DNA of 64,000 nucleotides from an uncultured Lachnospiraceae bacterium (GCA_902793685.1 CADBEN010000007.1:1-64000), one strand, 5' to 3'. Numbered from the stretch's first letter, positions 50,743-59,735 are shown. A program made the numbers and translations. The notes: generated from the letters alone by a model not told the origin.

Positions 50743-52119
50743 TTACCGCTTCAGAGTGAGGCCTCTCTGCCGGTCGCCCTTCGGGTTGACACCGAACTCA
50801 TAGTCATTGCCCGGAAGGACAGCGTTGAGGATCACGCCGACAATCGCTGCGATGGCAAGGCTGGTCAGGGTGATGCTGGTGCCGCCGATCTCAAAGGTCA
50901 GGCCGCTGGAGAAGCCCAGGCCGCAGACCAGGATGCATGCCGCGACGATCAGGTTGCGGCTGTTGGCAAAATCCACCTTGTTCTCCACCACGTTCCGGAT
51001 ACCGATGGCGGAGATCATTCCGTAAAGGATGAAGCTGACGCCGCCGATGATGGCAGCCGGCAGGGAAGAAATGACCTGCGCGAACTTCGGGATGAAGGAA
51101 AGGACCATTGCGTAGACTGCCGCCAGACGGATGACTCTCGGATCATAAACTCTGGAGAGCTCCAGAACACCGGTGTTCTCGCCGTAGGTGGTGTTCGCGG
51201 GGCCGCCGAACATCGCGGAGATGGCGGTGGCGAGGCCGTCGCCGACGAGGGTGCGGTGAAGGCCCGGGTTCTCGATGAAGTTCTCGCCCACCGTAGCGGA
51301 GATCGCGGACATGTCGCCGATATGCTCCATCATGGTCGCGATGGCGATCGGAGCCATGACCAGGATCGCGGTAAGGTCGAACTTGCAGATCTGGAAATCC
51401 GGAACGCCGATCCAGGAAGCAGAGGCGACGCTGGCAAAATTAAGCACTGCGGAGCCGTCCGGATTCGGAACGCCCGTGATCATCATGATCAGTGCCACAA
51501 CGTAAGAGATCACGACACCCATCAGGATCGGGATGATCTTGAAGAGGCCCTTGCCCCAGATGTTGAAGATGATGATGACCGACAGTGCGATCAGCGCCAG
51601 GAACCAGTTGGCGTTCGCGTTGCTGATTGCGGAGCCTGCCAGGGAAAGTCCGATGCAGATGATGATCGGTCCGGTGACCACCGGCGGCAGGAACTTCATG
51701 ACGCGCTTCACGCCCACAAGCTTGATGACCAGCGCGAGAAGCAGGTACGTGAGCCCTGCCACGACGATGCCGCCGCAGGCGTAGGGAAGCTTCTCCCCGT
51801 AGGTCATATTTGCGTAGATCCCGGAATTCAGCTCAGCCACCGTCGCGAATCCGCCAAGGAACGCGAATGACGAGCCGAGGAATGCCGGGACCTTTCTTTT
51901 GGAAACAAAATGGAAAAATAAAGTACCAAACCCTGCGAAGAACAGCGTCACCTGAACGGAAAGTCCTTCCCCGTGGAAGTAGCTGTTGACCAGGATCGGT
52001 ACAAGGATCGTCGCGCCAAACATCGCGAACATGTGCTGAAGTCCGAGCAGAAGCATCTTCGCCGTTCCGAGTGTTCTGGCGTCGTAGATACCGTCAGCCT
52101 TCTTTTCATACTGCTGCAC
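50743..52119 (-). CDS. uraA: Uracil/xanthine permease, NCS2 family
   Basis: A 458-aa nucleobase:cation symporter. Fourteen hydrophobic segments and the family motifs are seen: LLGLQHMFAMFGATILVP at the N terminus and the substrate signature GGPANTTYGENTGVLELSRV, typical of uracil permease UraA. The start codon is GTG at 52117-52119, with AAGGGGG 8 nt upstream; no ATG is better placed. It is transcribed alone. The leader (about 90 nt) contains TGCCTGA / TCAGGCA, but I do not recognise a PyrR site or purine riboswitch in it. Xanthine transport remains an alternative. Confidence 0.9.
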   Translation of the reverse strand: MQQYEKKADGIYDARTLGTAKMLLLGLQHMFAMFGATILVPILVNSYFHGEGLSVQVTLFFAGFGTLFFHFVSKRKVPAFLGSSFAFLGGFATVAELNSGIYANMTYGEKLPYACGGIVVAGLTYLLLALVIKLVGVKRVMKFLPPVVTGPIIICIGLSLAGSAISNANANWFLALIALSVIIIFNIWGKGLFKIIPILMGVVISYVVALIMMITGVPNPDGSAVLNFASVASASWIGVPDFQICKFDLTAILVMAPIAIATMMEHIGDMSAISATVGENFIENPGLHRTLVGDGLATAISAMFGGPANTTYGENTGVLELSRVYDPRVIRLAAVYAMVLSFIPKFAQVISSLPAAIIGGVSFILYGMISAIGIRNVVENKVDFANSRNLIVAACILVCGLGFSSGLTFEIGGTSITLTSLAIAAIVGVILNAVLPGNDYEFGVNPKGDRQRGLTLKR

Positions 52120-52215
52120 TGGTTTTACCCCCTTTTCGAATCAAAGGCCATCCTCCGTGGGATACGATGGTCTGTTTTCCCCGGTCAGATGGTCTGCCTG
52201 AAATTTATCTTGAAA

Positions 52216-52244
52216 ATAATATCTCATATCAGGCAAAAAGTCCA
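52216..52244 (-). promoter_or_regulatory. Putative promoter of the uracil permease gene
   Basis: Minus strand: -35 TGGACT (52239-52244), 17-bp spacer, -10 TATTAT (52216-52221), giving a leader of about 90 nt. Confidence 0.55.
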
Positions 52245-52270
52245 GTGCTTTCATTTTGGATTTCAGTATG

Positions 52271-52311
52271 TGAAAACGCACTGCCGGACCGCAAGCGCTC
52301 CGGCAGTGCTG
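52271..52311 (-). terminator. Terminator after cbiK
   Basis: GCACTGCCGGA (52278-52288) pairs with TCCGGCAGTGC (52299-52309). On the minus strand it is followed by GTTTTC. It lies about 25 nt past the cbiK stop. Confidence 0.75.
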
Positions 52312-52334
52312 CCATGCTCGTTTCATTTATGGAT

Positions 52335-53390
52335 TTATTTCACGGACTGAATTGCCTCTTCCGCGTGCTGTACATAGATCTTCCGGATCTCCCCGATCTC
52401 TCCGAGGCCCCGGAGCACGCATGCCACTTCATATCCCGCCTTTTCAAACTCTGATTTCCAGCTTCCTTCCTCGTCGCCGGCCATGTCGTTGTTGGCGTGA
52501 TCGCCCGCCACGACCATCAGCGGCTCCAGGACCACCTTCTTATAGCTTCCGCCGGCGACTCCTGCGAGGACATCCTCCAGGTCCGGTTTTGCTTCGACGG
52601 TGCCGATAAAATAATTCTTCATTCCCTTATCCGTCAGGATATCCTGCATCTTCGCATAGACTCCGTTGGACTCCGCTTCCGTTCCGTGTCCCATGAAGCA
52701 GATAGCGGTCTCCCCGTCGTCATAGTCCTCCGTCGCCTTCACGATGGCGTCAGCCACCGCGCTGAAATCCTCGTCCGTGGTGAGCAGCGGCTTTCCGATC
52801 ACGATCTGTTCAAAGCCGTCGGCGTACTGTGCGATCTCGTTCTCCAGATCCGTGTACTCCAGTCCGTTCATCAGGTGGGTCGGCTGGACCACCAGGGTCT
52901 TCACGCCGTTCTTCACTGCGCGGTCCAGAGCCTGGCCCACGTTGTCAATAACTTCCCCGTCCCGCTTTTCCACGTGGTCGATGATGATCTGGCTGGTGAA
53001 TGCGCGGCGGACGCTCCAGTCCGGGAATGCTTCCTGCAGGGCTTCCTCGATGGCGCCGATGGTCTCCCGGCGGCTGTCGTTGAAGCTGGTTCCGAAGCTC
53101 ACCACCAGCAGTTCCTTTTCCCCGATGTCATCCCCGTTCCGCGGATCGTCCAGGGAAGCATCGCCGGTATCGTAGTTTTCTTCTTCCTCTTCTTCCGCCG
53201 TGGCCGCCTCGCCAGTGGTCTCTTCAACTGTGGTCTCCGCCGCTGTGGTCTCCGCTGCTGTAGTCTCAGAAGCCGGAGTTTGTGTCGTCTCCGCCGGAGC
53301 TGCCGTAGCTGCCGGCGCCGCACTGCCGCCGCATGCTGTCAGAAGTCCCAGGGCTGTCAGAAACACAATAGCTGTCAGATTCTTTTTCAT
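52335..53390 (-). CDS. cbiK: Lipoprotein sirohydrochlorin cobaltochelatase CbiK-like
   Basis: A 351-aa protein: a lipoprotein signal (LLTAC, Cys20), a Thr/Glu-rich linker (about 25-75) and a full CbiK chelatase domain. Domain motifs include LLVVSFGTSFNDSRRETI, VVQPTHLMNGLEY and CFMGHGTEAESNGVYAK with metal-binding histidines; KKVVLEPLMVVAGDHANNDM follows. CbiK inserts Co2+ into sirohydrochlorin in anaerobic B12 synthesis and is normally cytoplasmic; lipid anchoring would put this copy outside. AAGGAGGAG precedes the ATG at 53390. A cobalamin riboswitch and a terminator lie upstream, so it is repressed by B12. No other cob/cbi gene is within the window. Confidence 0.9.
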   Translation of the reverse strand: MKKNLTAIVFLTALGLLTACGGSAAPAATAAPAETTQTPASETTAAETTAAETTVEETTGEAATAEEEEEENYDTGDASLDDPRNGDDIGEKELLVVSFGTSFNDSRRETIGAIEEALQEAFPDWSVRRAFTSQIIIDHVEKRDGEVIDNVGQALDRAVKNGVKTLVVQPTHLMNGLEYTDLENEIAQYADGFEQIVIGKPLLTTDEDFSAVADAIVKATEDYDDGETAICFMGHGTEAESNGVYAKMQDILTDKGMKNYFIGTVEAKPDLEDVLAGVAGGSYKKVVLEPLMVVAGDHANNDMAGDEEGSWKSEFEKAGYEVACVLRGLGEIGEIRKIYVQHAEEAIQSVK

Positions 53391-53412
53391 AGTATCTCTC
53401 CTCCTTGATTCT

Positions 53413-53452
53413 AAAAAAATCAGCCCTTTTCCGATATTCCCGGAAAAGGGCT
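53413..53452 (-). terminator. Riboswitch-associated intrinsic terminator
   Basis: AGCCCTTTTCCG (53422-53433) pairs with CGGAAAAGGGCT (53441-53452). On the minus strand it is followed by GATTTTTTT. It lies between the cobalamin riboswitch and the cbiK ribosome site and is the expected expression platform. Confidence 0.85.
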
Positions 53453-53564
53453 GCCGCGCAGGCTTCCGCCTGCTGCATATCCACTGTAGCCGAAGCATCC
53501 GCAGGGAGATCTCCTCTCTGCAGACAGCTTCCCGGTACGGCCAGATCCGCGTGGCCCTCATCCG

Positions 53565-53775
53565 TTCTCTTCCGGCAGGTTTCCTGGCTTATGGATCAAT
53601 GCGGAGCACAGCCTTCCCGGACAGAACACCCTGCGCTGCCGCGCGGATATTCCGGTCCAGTGACTGTGCGGTGCACGTTGTGCTCCGCTCCCCAAATACA
53701 GTGACGGGTTCGTACAGGATTCGCACCTGTTTCTCTTTTACCCTCTGCCGCAGCAGAGGCACCGGAAGAACAAAG
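53565..53775 (-). ncRNA. Cobalamin (B12) riboswitch
   Basis: On the minus strand the conserved parts run in order. GGTGCCTCTG is followed by GGTAAAAGAGAAACAGGTGCG, then AATCCTGTACGAACCCGTCACTG. Next come GGAGCGGAGC, GGGAAGGC, and the closing element AAGCCAGGAAACCTGCCGG (forward 53573-53591). This matches the AdoCbl riboswitch layout (P3-P6 core and B12 box). It controls cbiK through the terminator at 53413-53452. Ends are approximate. Confidence 0.95.
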
Positions 53776-53874
53776 TATTCAATTAATAATCAATTCTATC
53801 GCAGAATCAGTTCCTCTGCAAGTGATACAGGGGAAGCGTGATCCCGCGTACTTCACATTTGCCGCATCCGTTGA

Positions 53875-55965
53875 TCAGTTTCCTTCGCAGGCATTGACCC
53901 ATGCGATGAAGTTTTCCGTAGACCCGCCGGTACGCTCCGCCATGGTGTGTCCCTGTCCCCAGACCGTCTCGAAATCAACTGCATGATCTGAGCCCAGGCT
54001 CATGAGGGCCAGCGCGAGATCCGTCTCCGTGCAGAGAGCCGTATCTCCCTGGCAGATGCCGGTGCGGATGCGCCAGTACTTCGCCGGGGTGCTGCTTCCT
54101 GCACCACCATAGTAGTCACAGAGATAATACATGGGATTATACATATCCACACGGGTACTGACCGGCATCCCGAGGGCATCTTTCTTCTGAAGGTCCTCCG
54201 CGAAAGCCTCTTCATACTCCGTTCCCTTCACCAGCTCCGCCAGCACCGGGTCAAAGTGAGCTCCTTCACCGTCCCCGTATCCGAACAGTGTATTTTCGCC
54301 CTGCCCCGCATCCAGCTGGTCAAAGGCCCCCAGGGACTTGGATGCGGATTTCATGGCTTTGCTGAAGTCCGCAAGGCTCGTGATCTTCACTTTGCCGTTC
54401 GCCGAATTATAACTGACCCACTCGAAAGACGCATTCAGGGCAGCAATGTAGTCTTCCTTCGAATCATAAGTTCCGGAGAGAGAGACCGCGGACGACGCAC
54501 CCGCTTTCCGCTGAATGTTGTCTCTTGAAGCGTAATCTTCCGGCGCCTCGATGGAAGCAGTACCGTTCACCGGCTCGCTGCCCGGGCCTCCCTCCAGACC
54601 TTCCGGAAGACCGCTGTGCAGCACATCGCTGTCCTTTCCTTCCGGTCCGGCGATGCTGGCCGCCGTACCGCCCGTACCGCCGGGACCGCCAAATCCGCCG
54701 GGAGCGGCCATGCCGCCATGGCCTCCCATGCCTCCGGGGCCTCCCATGCCGCGGGAAGACGCAGCATCCGCGTCATAGGGGAATACTGTGTCCTTCAGGA
54801 AATGCTCCAGCGAGGTCTCGACGACACCGGTCAGATAGTCATAATAGCTGCCCGCCTGCCAGATTCCTTCTTCGGTTTCTTTCAGCGTCAGGATCTTCCC
54901 GTGCCCGTCCTCCAGTCCAAGTTCATTGATATAGGCTGCAAAGGCTTCCGCCATGCCGTCGGAAAGCTTCTGTTCTTCCTCCGTAAGACCTGTGCGGGAA
55001 GGGCCGAGATTCCACTCATAGGCCCAGTCCGCGACGTCCAGATTCGTGATCGGGCACCAGCACATGGACCCCTGGACCGCATCGCTCACGCCGCTGACCG
55101 CGCCGATCTCCTCCAGATACGGATCATAGAGGGGGCTGTCGCCGGAAGCGCCGAGGATCGCGCTCTGTGCTCCGCCGCCGCTCATGCCGACGCTGTAGAT
55201 ATTCGCCGCCGCGCCCGGAAGGATCTCCCGGTTATAGCGGATATAGCGGACTGCCGCCTTCAGATCCGTTACGCCGAGGGGAGCGCCGTGATTCCGTCCT
55301 CTGCACCCTGCAAAAGCAATGACCATGCCTTCCTTCGTGTAGTCTGTGACTGTGCCGTAGCCGAAGGAACTGTCATAATCCGTGGGCGCCGCCATAGCGG
55401 AATAGCCCGGCGTGTTGACAGGAAGAATGACCGGAGCCTTGTCGGCAGTGTAGTTTCCGACTCTTCCCGCCGGATCGATCTCACAGGTGAAGGTTCCGTC
55501 GCCGTTGTCCTCGGCGATGAAATAACCGCCCGGCACAAAGAACCCCATGGTCTCATAGACCTCGTCCGCCGGTTTCTCACAGTAAGAGATCCCGGTCTGG
55601 TAGTAGACGTCATCGTCCGCGTTGTACTGCCACTTCGCCATATCGACCAGAGGCAGCTTCGCCGCCGACGCATCTTGCTCCGCTTTCTCAGAAGCCGCTT
55701 CTGTCTGGGCAGAACTGTCCGTCCGGGAAGCATTTTCCGTCTGGGCGCTGCTCTCCTTTTCTGCAGAATTATCCGGCTGAACGGCATTTTCCGCCCCGGC
55801 GCTGTCCGCATTTCCGGTGTCTTCCGTCCTGCTTTCTTCCTGTGCTGCCGGAGTCCCTGTCTGTGGGGCTGCAGTACTCTGCCCCGCACTGCCGCAGGCC
55901 GAGAGCGCAAAGACTGCACTGATTGCAAGAATCAGGGCTTTTCCGCTGAAGTTCCGTAACATCAT
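53875..55965 (-). CDS. Tannase-like (subtype B) alpha/beta hydrolase lipoprotein
   Basis: A 696-aa predicted lipoprotein (lipobox ALSAC, Cys24) with a Ser/Ala/Glu linker (about 27-100). The hydrolase domain has the nucleophile elbow GMSGGGAQSA (Ser262) and AVQGSMCWCPITNLDVADWAYEW, a stretch characteristic of bacterial subtype-B tannases and related feruloyl-esterase-like enzymes. A late Asp/His pair is expected near SLGSDHAVDFETVWGQGHT. A Gly/Met-rich low-complexity insertion (about 406-432) interrupts the lid region. GGAGGAG fits the ATG at 55965; the ATG at 55971 abuts it. Substrate (gallate or other plant phenolic ester) is inferred. Confidence 0.8.
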   Translation of the reverse strand: MMLRNFSGKALILAISAVFALSACGSAGQSTAAPQTGTPAAQEESRTEDTGNADSAGAENAVQPDNSAEKESSAQTENASRTDSSAQTEAASEKAEQDASAAKLPLVDMAKWQYNADDDVYYQTGISYCEKPADEVYETMGFFVPGGYFIAEDNGDGTFTCEIDPAGRVGNYTADKAPVILPVNTPGYSAMAAPTDYDSSFGYGTVTDYTKEGMVIAFAGCRGRNHGAPLGVTDLKAAVRYIRYNREILPGAAANIYSVGMSGGGAQSAILGASGDSPLYDPYLEEIGAVSGVSDAVQGSMCWCPITNLDVADWAYEWNLGPSRTGLTEEEQKLSDGMAEAFAAYINELGLEDGHGKILTLKETEEGIWQAGSYYDYLTGVVETSLEHFLKDTVFPYDADAASSRGMGGPGGMGGHGGMAAPGGFGGPGGTGGTAASIAGPEGKDSDVLHSGLPEGLEGGPGSEPVNGTASIEAPEDYASRDNIQRKAGASSAVSLSGTYDSKEDYIAALNASFEWVSYNSANGKVKITSLADFSKAMKSASKSLGAFDQLDAGQGENTLFGYGDGEGAHFDPVLAELVKGTEYEEAFAEDLQKKDALGMPVSTRVDMYNPMYYLCDYYGGAGSSTPAKYWRIRTGICQGDTALCTETDLALALMSLGSDHAVDFETVWGQGHTMAERTGGSTENFIAWVNACEGN

Positions 55966-56059
55966 AGGCATCTCCTCCGATCATGATCATTTATTATTCA
56001 GTTTAACACTTTTTTCCAGGGTTTTTACGAAAGCAGTTCAAAACTATCACAGTCGGAAG

Positions 56060-56095
56060 AAAAAACCCGTCTCCTTCAGGGAAACGGGTTTTTTC
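56060..56095 (-). terminator. Terminator after araB
   Basis: AAAAAACCCGT pairs with ACGGGTTTTTT (56084-56094) around CTCCTTCAGGGAA. It is suitable for both directions. It lies about 55 nt past the araB stop on the minus strand, beside the hairpin-like GGGGGAAGCCCCC at 56108-56120. Confidence 0.8.
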
Positions 56096-56149
56096 TTACT
56101 AGGACTCAGCGGGGGAAGCCCCCTCTTTTTCAGGCTGCGTGAGCAGCAG

Positions 56150-57739
56150 TTATTTCATGGATTCGACGGCTGCGCGCTCCACCGGCAGCGCCGCGCGGTA
56201 CAGCTCCATGAACTTCTCAAAGCCTTCGCTCTGCTCTGCCTTCGGCTCCGCGGTGTGGCCCTGCATTCCGGGGAAGATCTTCGCGTTCAGGAACTCCGGA
56301 AGGGTCTCCTTCTCTTCTCTGACTGCCATGAATGCCGCCAGGACCGCGATGCCCCAGGCACCGCCCTCACCGGCAGTATCCAGGACCGTGACCGGTGCGT
56401 GGATCGCGTCAGCAAGATACTGCTCAGCGACACCCTCGGTCTTGAAGAGTCCGCCGTGGCCCACCATACGGTCCACAGCCACGCCTTCCTCTGCGAGGAT
56501 GTCCATGCCGACCTTCAGGGCGCCCATGGAGGAATAGACCACGGAGCGCATGAAGTTCGCCAGATTGAATTCACAGTCCGTGGTGCGTGCGAACAGCGGA
56601 CGGCCCTCGCTGAATCCGGTCAGGAATTCGCCGGAATAATAGCCGTAGGGGATCAGGCCTGCGCCGTCTGCCCGGCCTTCCAGAGACTTCTTAAACAGCT
56701 TCGTGTAAAGATCTCCGGTGCCGACCTTGGCGCCGAAGGTCTCCAGAACTTCCTTGAACAGGGAGACCCAGGCATTGATGTCGGAGGTGCAGTTGTTTGC
56801 GTGTGCCATGGCGCAGGGCAGACCGTCCGGCGTGGTGACCATGTCGATCTCGCGGTACAGCTTTGCCAGCGGCTTCTCGAGGACGACCATCGCGAAAGCG
56901 CTGGTGCCTGCGGAGACGTTGCCGGTGCGGACGCCGACAGAGTTCGTCGCGGTCATGCCGGTTCCTGCGTCACCCTCCGGCGGGCAGAAGGGAACGCCTG
57001 CCTCCAGAGTCCCGGTGGGATCCAGGAATGCGGCGCCGGCAGCCGTCAGAACGCCGGCAGCATCGCCCGCGCAGAGGACCTTCGGCAGGACCTCCTTCGC
57101 GGTCCAGGAGAACTTCCGGTCCGCGATCTTCTGCTCAAACTTCTCCATCATCCCCGCGTCATACTGCTTCGTCACGGAGTCGATGGGGAACACGCCCGAC
57201 GCGTCGCCGACGCCCAGCACCTTTTCGCCGGTCAGCTTCCAGTGCACGAAGCCCGCCAGGGTGGTGACAAAGCGGATGCTGTCAACGTGAGGTTCCCCGT
57301 TCAGGATCGCCTGGTAGAGGTGGGCGATGGTCCAGCGCTCCGGGATATTGAAGTCGAAGAGCTCCGTCAGCTCCGCTGCGGCCGGGCCCGTGATATTGTT
57401 TCTCCAGGTGCGGAAGGGAACCAGCAGCTCATCCTTCTCATTGAAGGCGAGATAGCCGTGCATCATGGCGCTGATGCCGATGGCGCCGAGCTTCTTCAGC
57501 GGGACGCCGTATTCCTTCTGCACTGCCGCGGCAAGGCTTCTGTAGGTGTCCTGCAGGCCTTCCGTGATGTCCTCCATGCTGTAGGTCCAGACACCGTTCT
57601 CAAGACGATTCTCCCAGTCATGGGTGCCGATGGCAAGGACTTCGCCGTCCTTGTCGATCAGGACCCCTTTGATCCTTGTGGAGCCGAATTCGATTCCGAG
57701 ATATGCCTTGCCTTCCTGAATGCAGGTCTTGCGATCCAT
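56150..57739 (-). CDS. araB: L-ribulokinase-type FGGY carbohydrate kinase
   Basis: A 529-aa FGGY kinase that phosphorylates a pentulose in the cytoplasm. The N-terminal phosphate loop is YLGIEFGSTRIKGVLID; later motifs include GDASGVFPID, GTGMTATNSVGVRTGNVSAGTSAFAMV and GHGGLFKTEGVAEQYLADA, which are FGGY signatures. The position directly downstream of araA argues for L-ribulokinase rather than xylulokinase; the sequence alone does not decide. AGGAGG lies 6 nt before the ATG. A terminator at 57810-57845 lies between araA and araB, so araB may be made at a lower level or from read-through. Confidence 0.87.
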   Translation of the reverse strand: MDRKTCIQEGKAYLGIEFGSTRIKGVLIDKDGEVLAIGTHDWENRLENGVWTYSMEDITEGLQDTYRSLAAAVQKEYGVPLKKLGAIGISAMMHGYLAFNEKDELLVPFRTWRNNITGPAAAELTELFDFNIPERWTIAHLYQAILNGEPHVDSIRFVTTLAGFVHWKLTGEKVLGVGDASGVFPIDSVTKQYDAGMMEKFEQKIADRKFSWTAKEVLPKVLCAGDAAGVLTAAGAAFLDPTGTLEAGVPFCPPEGDAGTGMTATNSVGVRTGNVSAGTSAFAMVVLEKPLAKLYREIDMVTTPDGLPCAMAHANNCTSDINAWVSLFKEVLETFGAKVGTGDLYTKLFKKSLEGRADGAGLIPYGYYSGEFLTGFSEGRPLFARTTDCEFNLANFMRSVVYSSMGALKVGMDILAEEGVAVDRMVGHGGLFKTEGVAEQYLADAIHAPVTVLDTAGEGGAWGIAVLAAFMAVREEKETLPEFLNAKIFPGMQGHTAEPKAEQSEGFEKFMELYRAALPVERAAVESMK

Positions 57740-57809
57740 AATTTCCCTCCTAAGTCGGTCAAAAATCGGTCAGATCATCTGTCAAATATACCGATCATCT
57801 TCAAGTCTG

Positions 57810-57845
57810 AAAAAAACTGCCGCATTCCTTATATGGAATGCGGCA
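57810..57845 (-). terminator. Intercistronic terminator araA / araB
   Basis: GCCGCATTCC (57819-57828) pairs with GGAATGCGGC (57835-57844) around TTATAT. On the minus strand it is followed by AGTTTTTTT. It lies about 15 nt past the araA stop and before araB. Confidence 0.88.
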
Positions 57846-57859
57846 AGGTTAGATCATAT

Positions 57860-59347
57860 TTATCTGTAGCTTGCAGCGTTCCAGCGAAGCTCGTTCTTCA
57901 GGCCGCGGATCGTGGTATCCGAGTCGATGACGACTGCCTCGATGCCCATCGCGTCTGCCCAGTCGACCATCTGCTCGGTGGTCAGGTCATAGGTGAATGC
58001 GGTGTGGTGTGCGCCGCCGCAGATGATCCAGCTCTCGGCACCGGTCTGCAGGTTGGGCCGCGGCGTCCAGAATGCGGTCGCCACCGGAAGCTTCGGCATG
58101 GGCTTCTCGTTCTTCTTGCAGTCCACTTCGTTGATGATCAGACGGAATCTGTGACCCAGGTCGATCAGCGAGCAGGCGATTCCGGTGCCGGTCTTGGAGG
58201 TGAACACCAGACGTGCCGGATCCTCGCGGTTGCCCATGGACAGCGGGACGACCTTGATGCTGATGTCGCCGTCCGCGACGGTGGGGCAGACCTCCAGCAT
58301 GTGGGCTTCCAGGATGCCTTCCTTGCCCGGGACCAGATTGTAGGTGTAATCCTCATAGAAGCTGGTGCCCTTGGCGCCCTTCATGCCCTCGGTCATGATC
58401 TTCATCAGGCGGACCATACCTGCGGTCTTCCAGTCGCCCTCGGCGCCGAAGCCGTAGCCCTTCTGCATCAGGCGCTGGATCGCAAGACCCGGCAGCTGCT
58501 GCAGGGATCCCAGATCGCCGAAGTGGGTGACGATGGCCTGATAATCCTTCTCCTTCAGGAAGCGCTCGAAGCCGATCTCGATCTTCGCCTGCGCCTCGAC
58601 GTGACGGCGGAACTCATCCGCATCCCGGCCCTCCAGGAGGATCTTGTAGGTGTCGTAGTACTCGTCGGTCAGAGCCTTGACTTCCGCGTCAGTGACAGCA
58701 TCGACTGCCTTGCAGATCTGGTTGACCGGGTAAGCATCGACCTCCCAGCCGAACTTGATCTGTGCTTCGACCTTATCGCCCTCGGTGACGGCGACGTTTC
58801 TCATGTTGTCAGCGATACGCATGATGCGGATGTGGCTGGACTCCATGACGCCGACTGCGGTGCGCATCCAGGAAGCGAGACGGCCAAGGACCTTCTCGTC
58901 CTTCCAGTAACCCATGATGACCTTCCGCTCGATGCCCATGCGGGTCACGATGTGGCCGTACTCACGGTCGCCGTGTGCGGACTGGTGCTCATTCATGTAG
59001 TCCATGTCGATGGTGTCGTAGGGAATCTCCTGCAGATACTGCGTATGCAGGTGGCACAGGGGCTTCTTATACTCCTGCAGGCCGAGGATCCAGGACTTTG
59101 CCGGGGAGAAGGTGTGCATCCAGGTGATCACGCCTGCGCAGTTCTCATCGGCGTTCGCGTCGTTGAAGGTCTTGCGGATCAGAGCGTTGTCGATCAGGGT
59201 GGGCTTCCACACGACTTCATAGGGCAGGATGCCGGAAGCGTTCATGTAAGCGACCATCTCTCTGGAATGTTCCGCAACGTGGCTCAGGCACTCATCGCCG
59301 TACAGATCCTGGGAACCTGTGCAAAACCAGAAGCAATAATTTTTCAT
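57860..59347 (-). CDS. araA: L-arabinose isomerase
   Basis: Interconverts L-arabinose and L-ribulose. The 495-aa length is typical. Conserved segments include WFCTGSQDLYGDECL (N terminus), WMHTFSPAKSWILGL, HTQYLQEIPYDTIDMDYMNEHQSAHGDREYG and GFGAEGDWKTA with the metal-binding glutamate. Late histidines are in LGHRFRLIINEV and CGGAHHTAFTYDL. The start at 59347 follows GGAAAGGATCG; a 44-residue upstream extension is Arg-rich and not conserved. It lies downstream of a small membrane protein gene and upstream of araB in the arabinose locus. Confidence 0.97.
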   Translation of the reverse strand: MKNYCFWFCTGSQDLYGDECLSHVAEHSREMVAYMNASGILPYEVVWKPTLIDNALIRKTFNDANADENCAGVITWMHTFSPAKSWILGLQEYKKPLCHLHTQYLQEIPYDTIDMDYMNEHQSAHGDREYGHIVTRMGIERKVIMGYWKDEKVLGRLASWMRTAVGVMESSHIRIMRIADNMRNVAVTEGDKVEAQIKFGWEVDAYPVNQICKAVDAVTDAEVKALTDEYYDTYKILLEGRDADEFRRHVEAQAKIEIGFERFLKEKDYQAIVTHFGDLGSLQQLPGLAIQRLMQKGYGFGAEGDWKTAGMVRLMKIMTEGMKGAKGTSFYEDYTYNLVPGKEGILEAHMLEVCPTVADGDISIKVVPLSMGNREDPARLVFTSKTGTGIACSLIDLGHRFRLIINEVDCKKNEKPMPKLPVATAFWTPRPNLQTGAESWIICGGAHHTAFTYDLTTEQMVDWADAMGIEAVVIDSDTTIRGLKNELRWNAASYR

Positions 59348-59390
59348 AACTATTACGATCCTTTCCGGGGACTGCGGTTTCCTCCGCAGT

Positions 59391-59735
59391 TCATCCCTTA
59401 TCAGCGTCCGGAGCATTTTCCTCCGGAGCATTTGCTTCGGACGCGGCGGAGCCTTCCGCCTCATCCGTGATTTCCTCATCTGTCAGATCCTCTGAACCCG
59501 GCAGCAGGAATTCCCGCCGCTGGTACTTGATCAGAGAGAATACCGCCAGCGCGCCGCCGACTGCGATGAACAGGATCATGGCAGCAAGCATGGGAAGAGA
59601 ACCTTCTTTTCCGCTCAGTGCGGTCTTTCTGAGGCCCCAGCCCAGCCAGACCAGGTAACACCCGATCAGGCCGCGAAAAAAAAGCAGTGTGACCGGGATC
59701 CGGCCCGCGCCCTTTTTCTTTTTCTCTTCCGCCAT
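59391..59735 (-). CDS. Small two-span membrane protein in the arabinose locus
   Basis: A 114-aa protein I do not recognise. A Lys-rich N terminus (MAEEKKKKGAGR) precedes two membrane spans (about 15-33 and 47-68: LPMLAAMILFIAVGGALAVF). An acidic tail of about 35 residues (SEDLTDEEITDEAEGSAASE) follows. The positive-inside rule places both ends in the cytoplasm. GGAGGAG lies 9 nt before the ATG. It is placed between araR and araA, 43 nt before the latter, suggesting co-expression with arabinose use, but a link to the pathway is unproven. Confidence 0.75.
   Translation of the reverse strand: MAEEKKKKGAGRIPVTLLFFRGLIGCYLVWLGWGLRKTALSGKEGSLPMLAAMILFIAVGGALAVFSLIKYQRREFLLPGSEDLTDEEITDEAEGSAASEANAPEENAPDADKG

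Noticed and set aside
52120-52245. Possible purine or pyrimidine control element before the uracil permease gene
   Set aside because: Only a 7-bp inverted repeat (TGCCTGA/TCAGGCA) is seen; neither the purine riboswitch core nor the PyrR loop consensus is present.
53570-53775. tRNA-like motif (GTGCGAATCCTG) on the minus strand
   Set aside because: It belongs to the conserved core of the cobalamin riboswitch and no cloverleaf can be drawn around it.
55817-59470. 1217-codon open frame on the plus strand
   Set aside because: It is antisense to three clear genes (tannase-like, araB, araA), has no start signal or domain, and results from high GC bias that removes stop codons.
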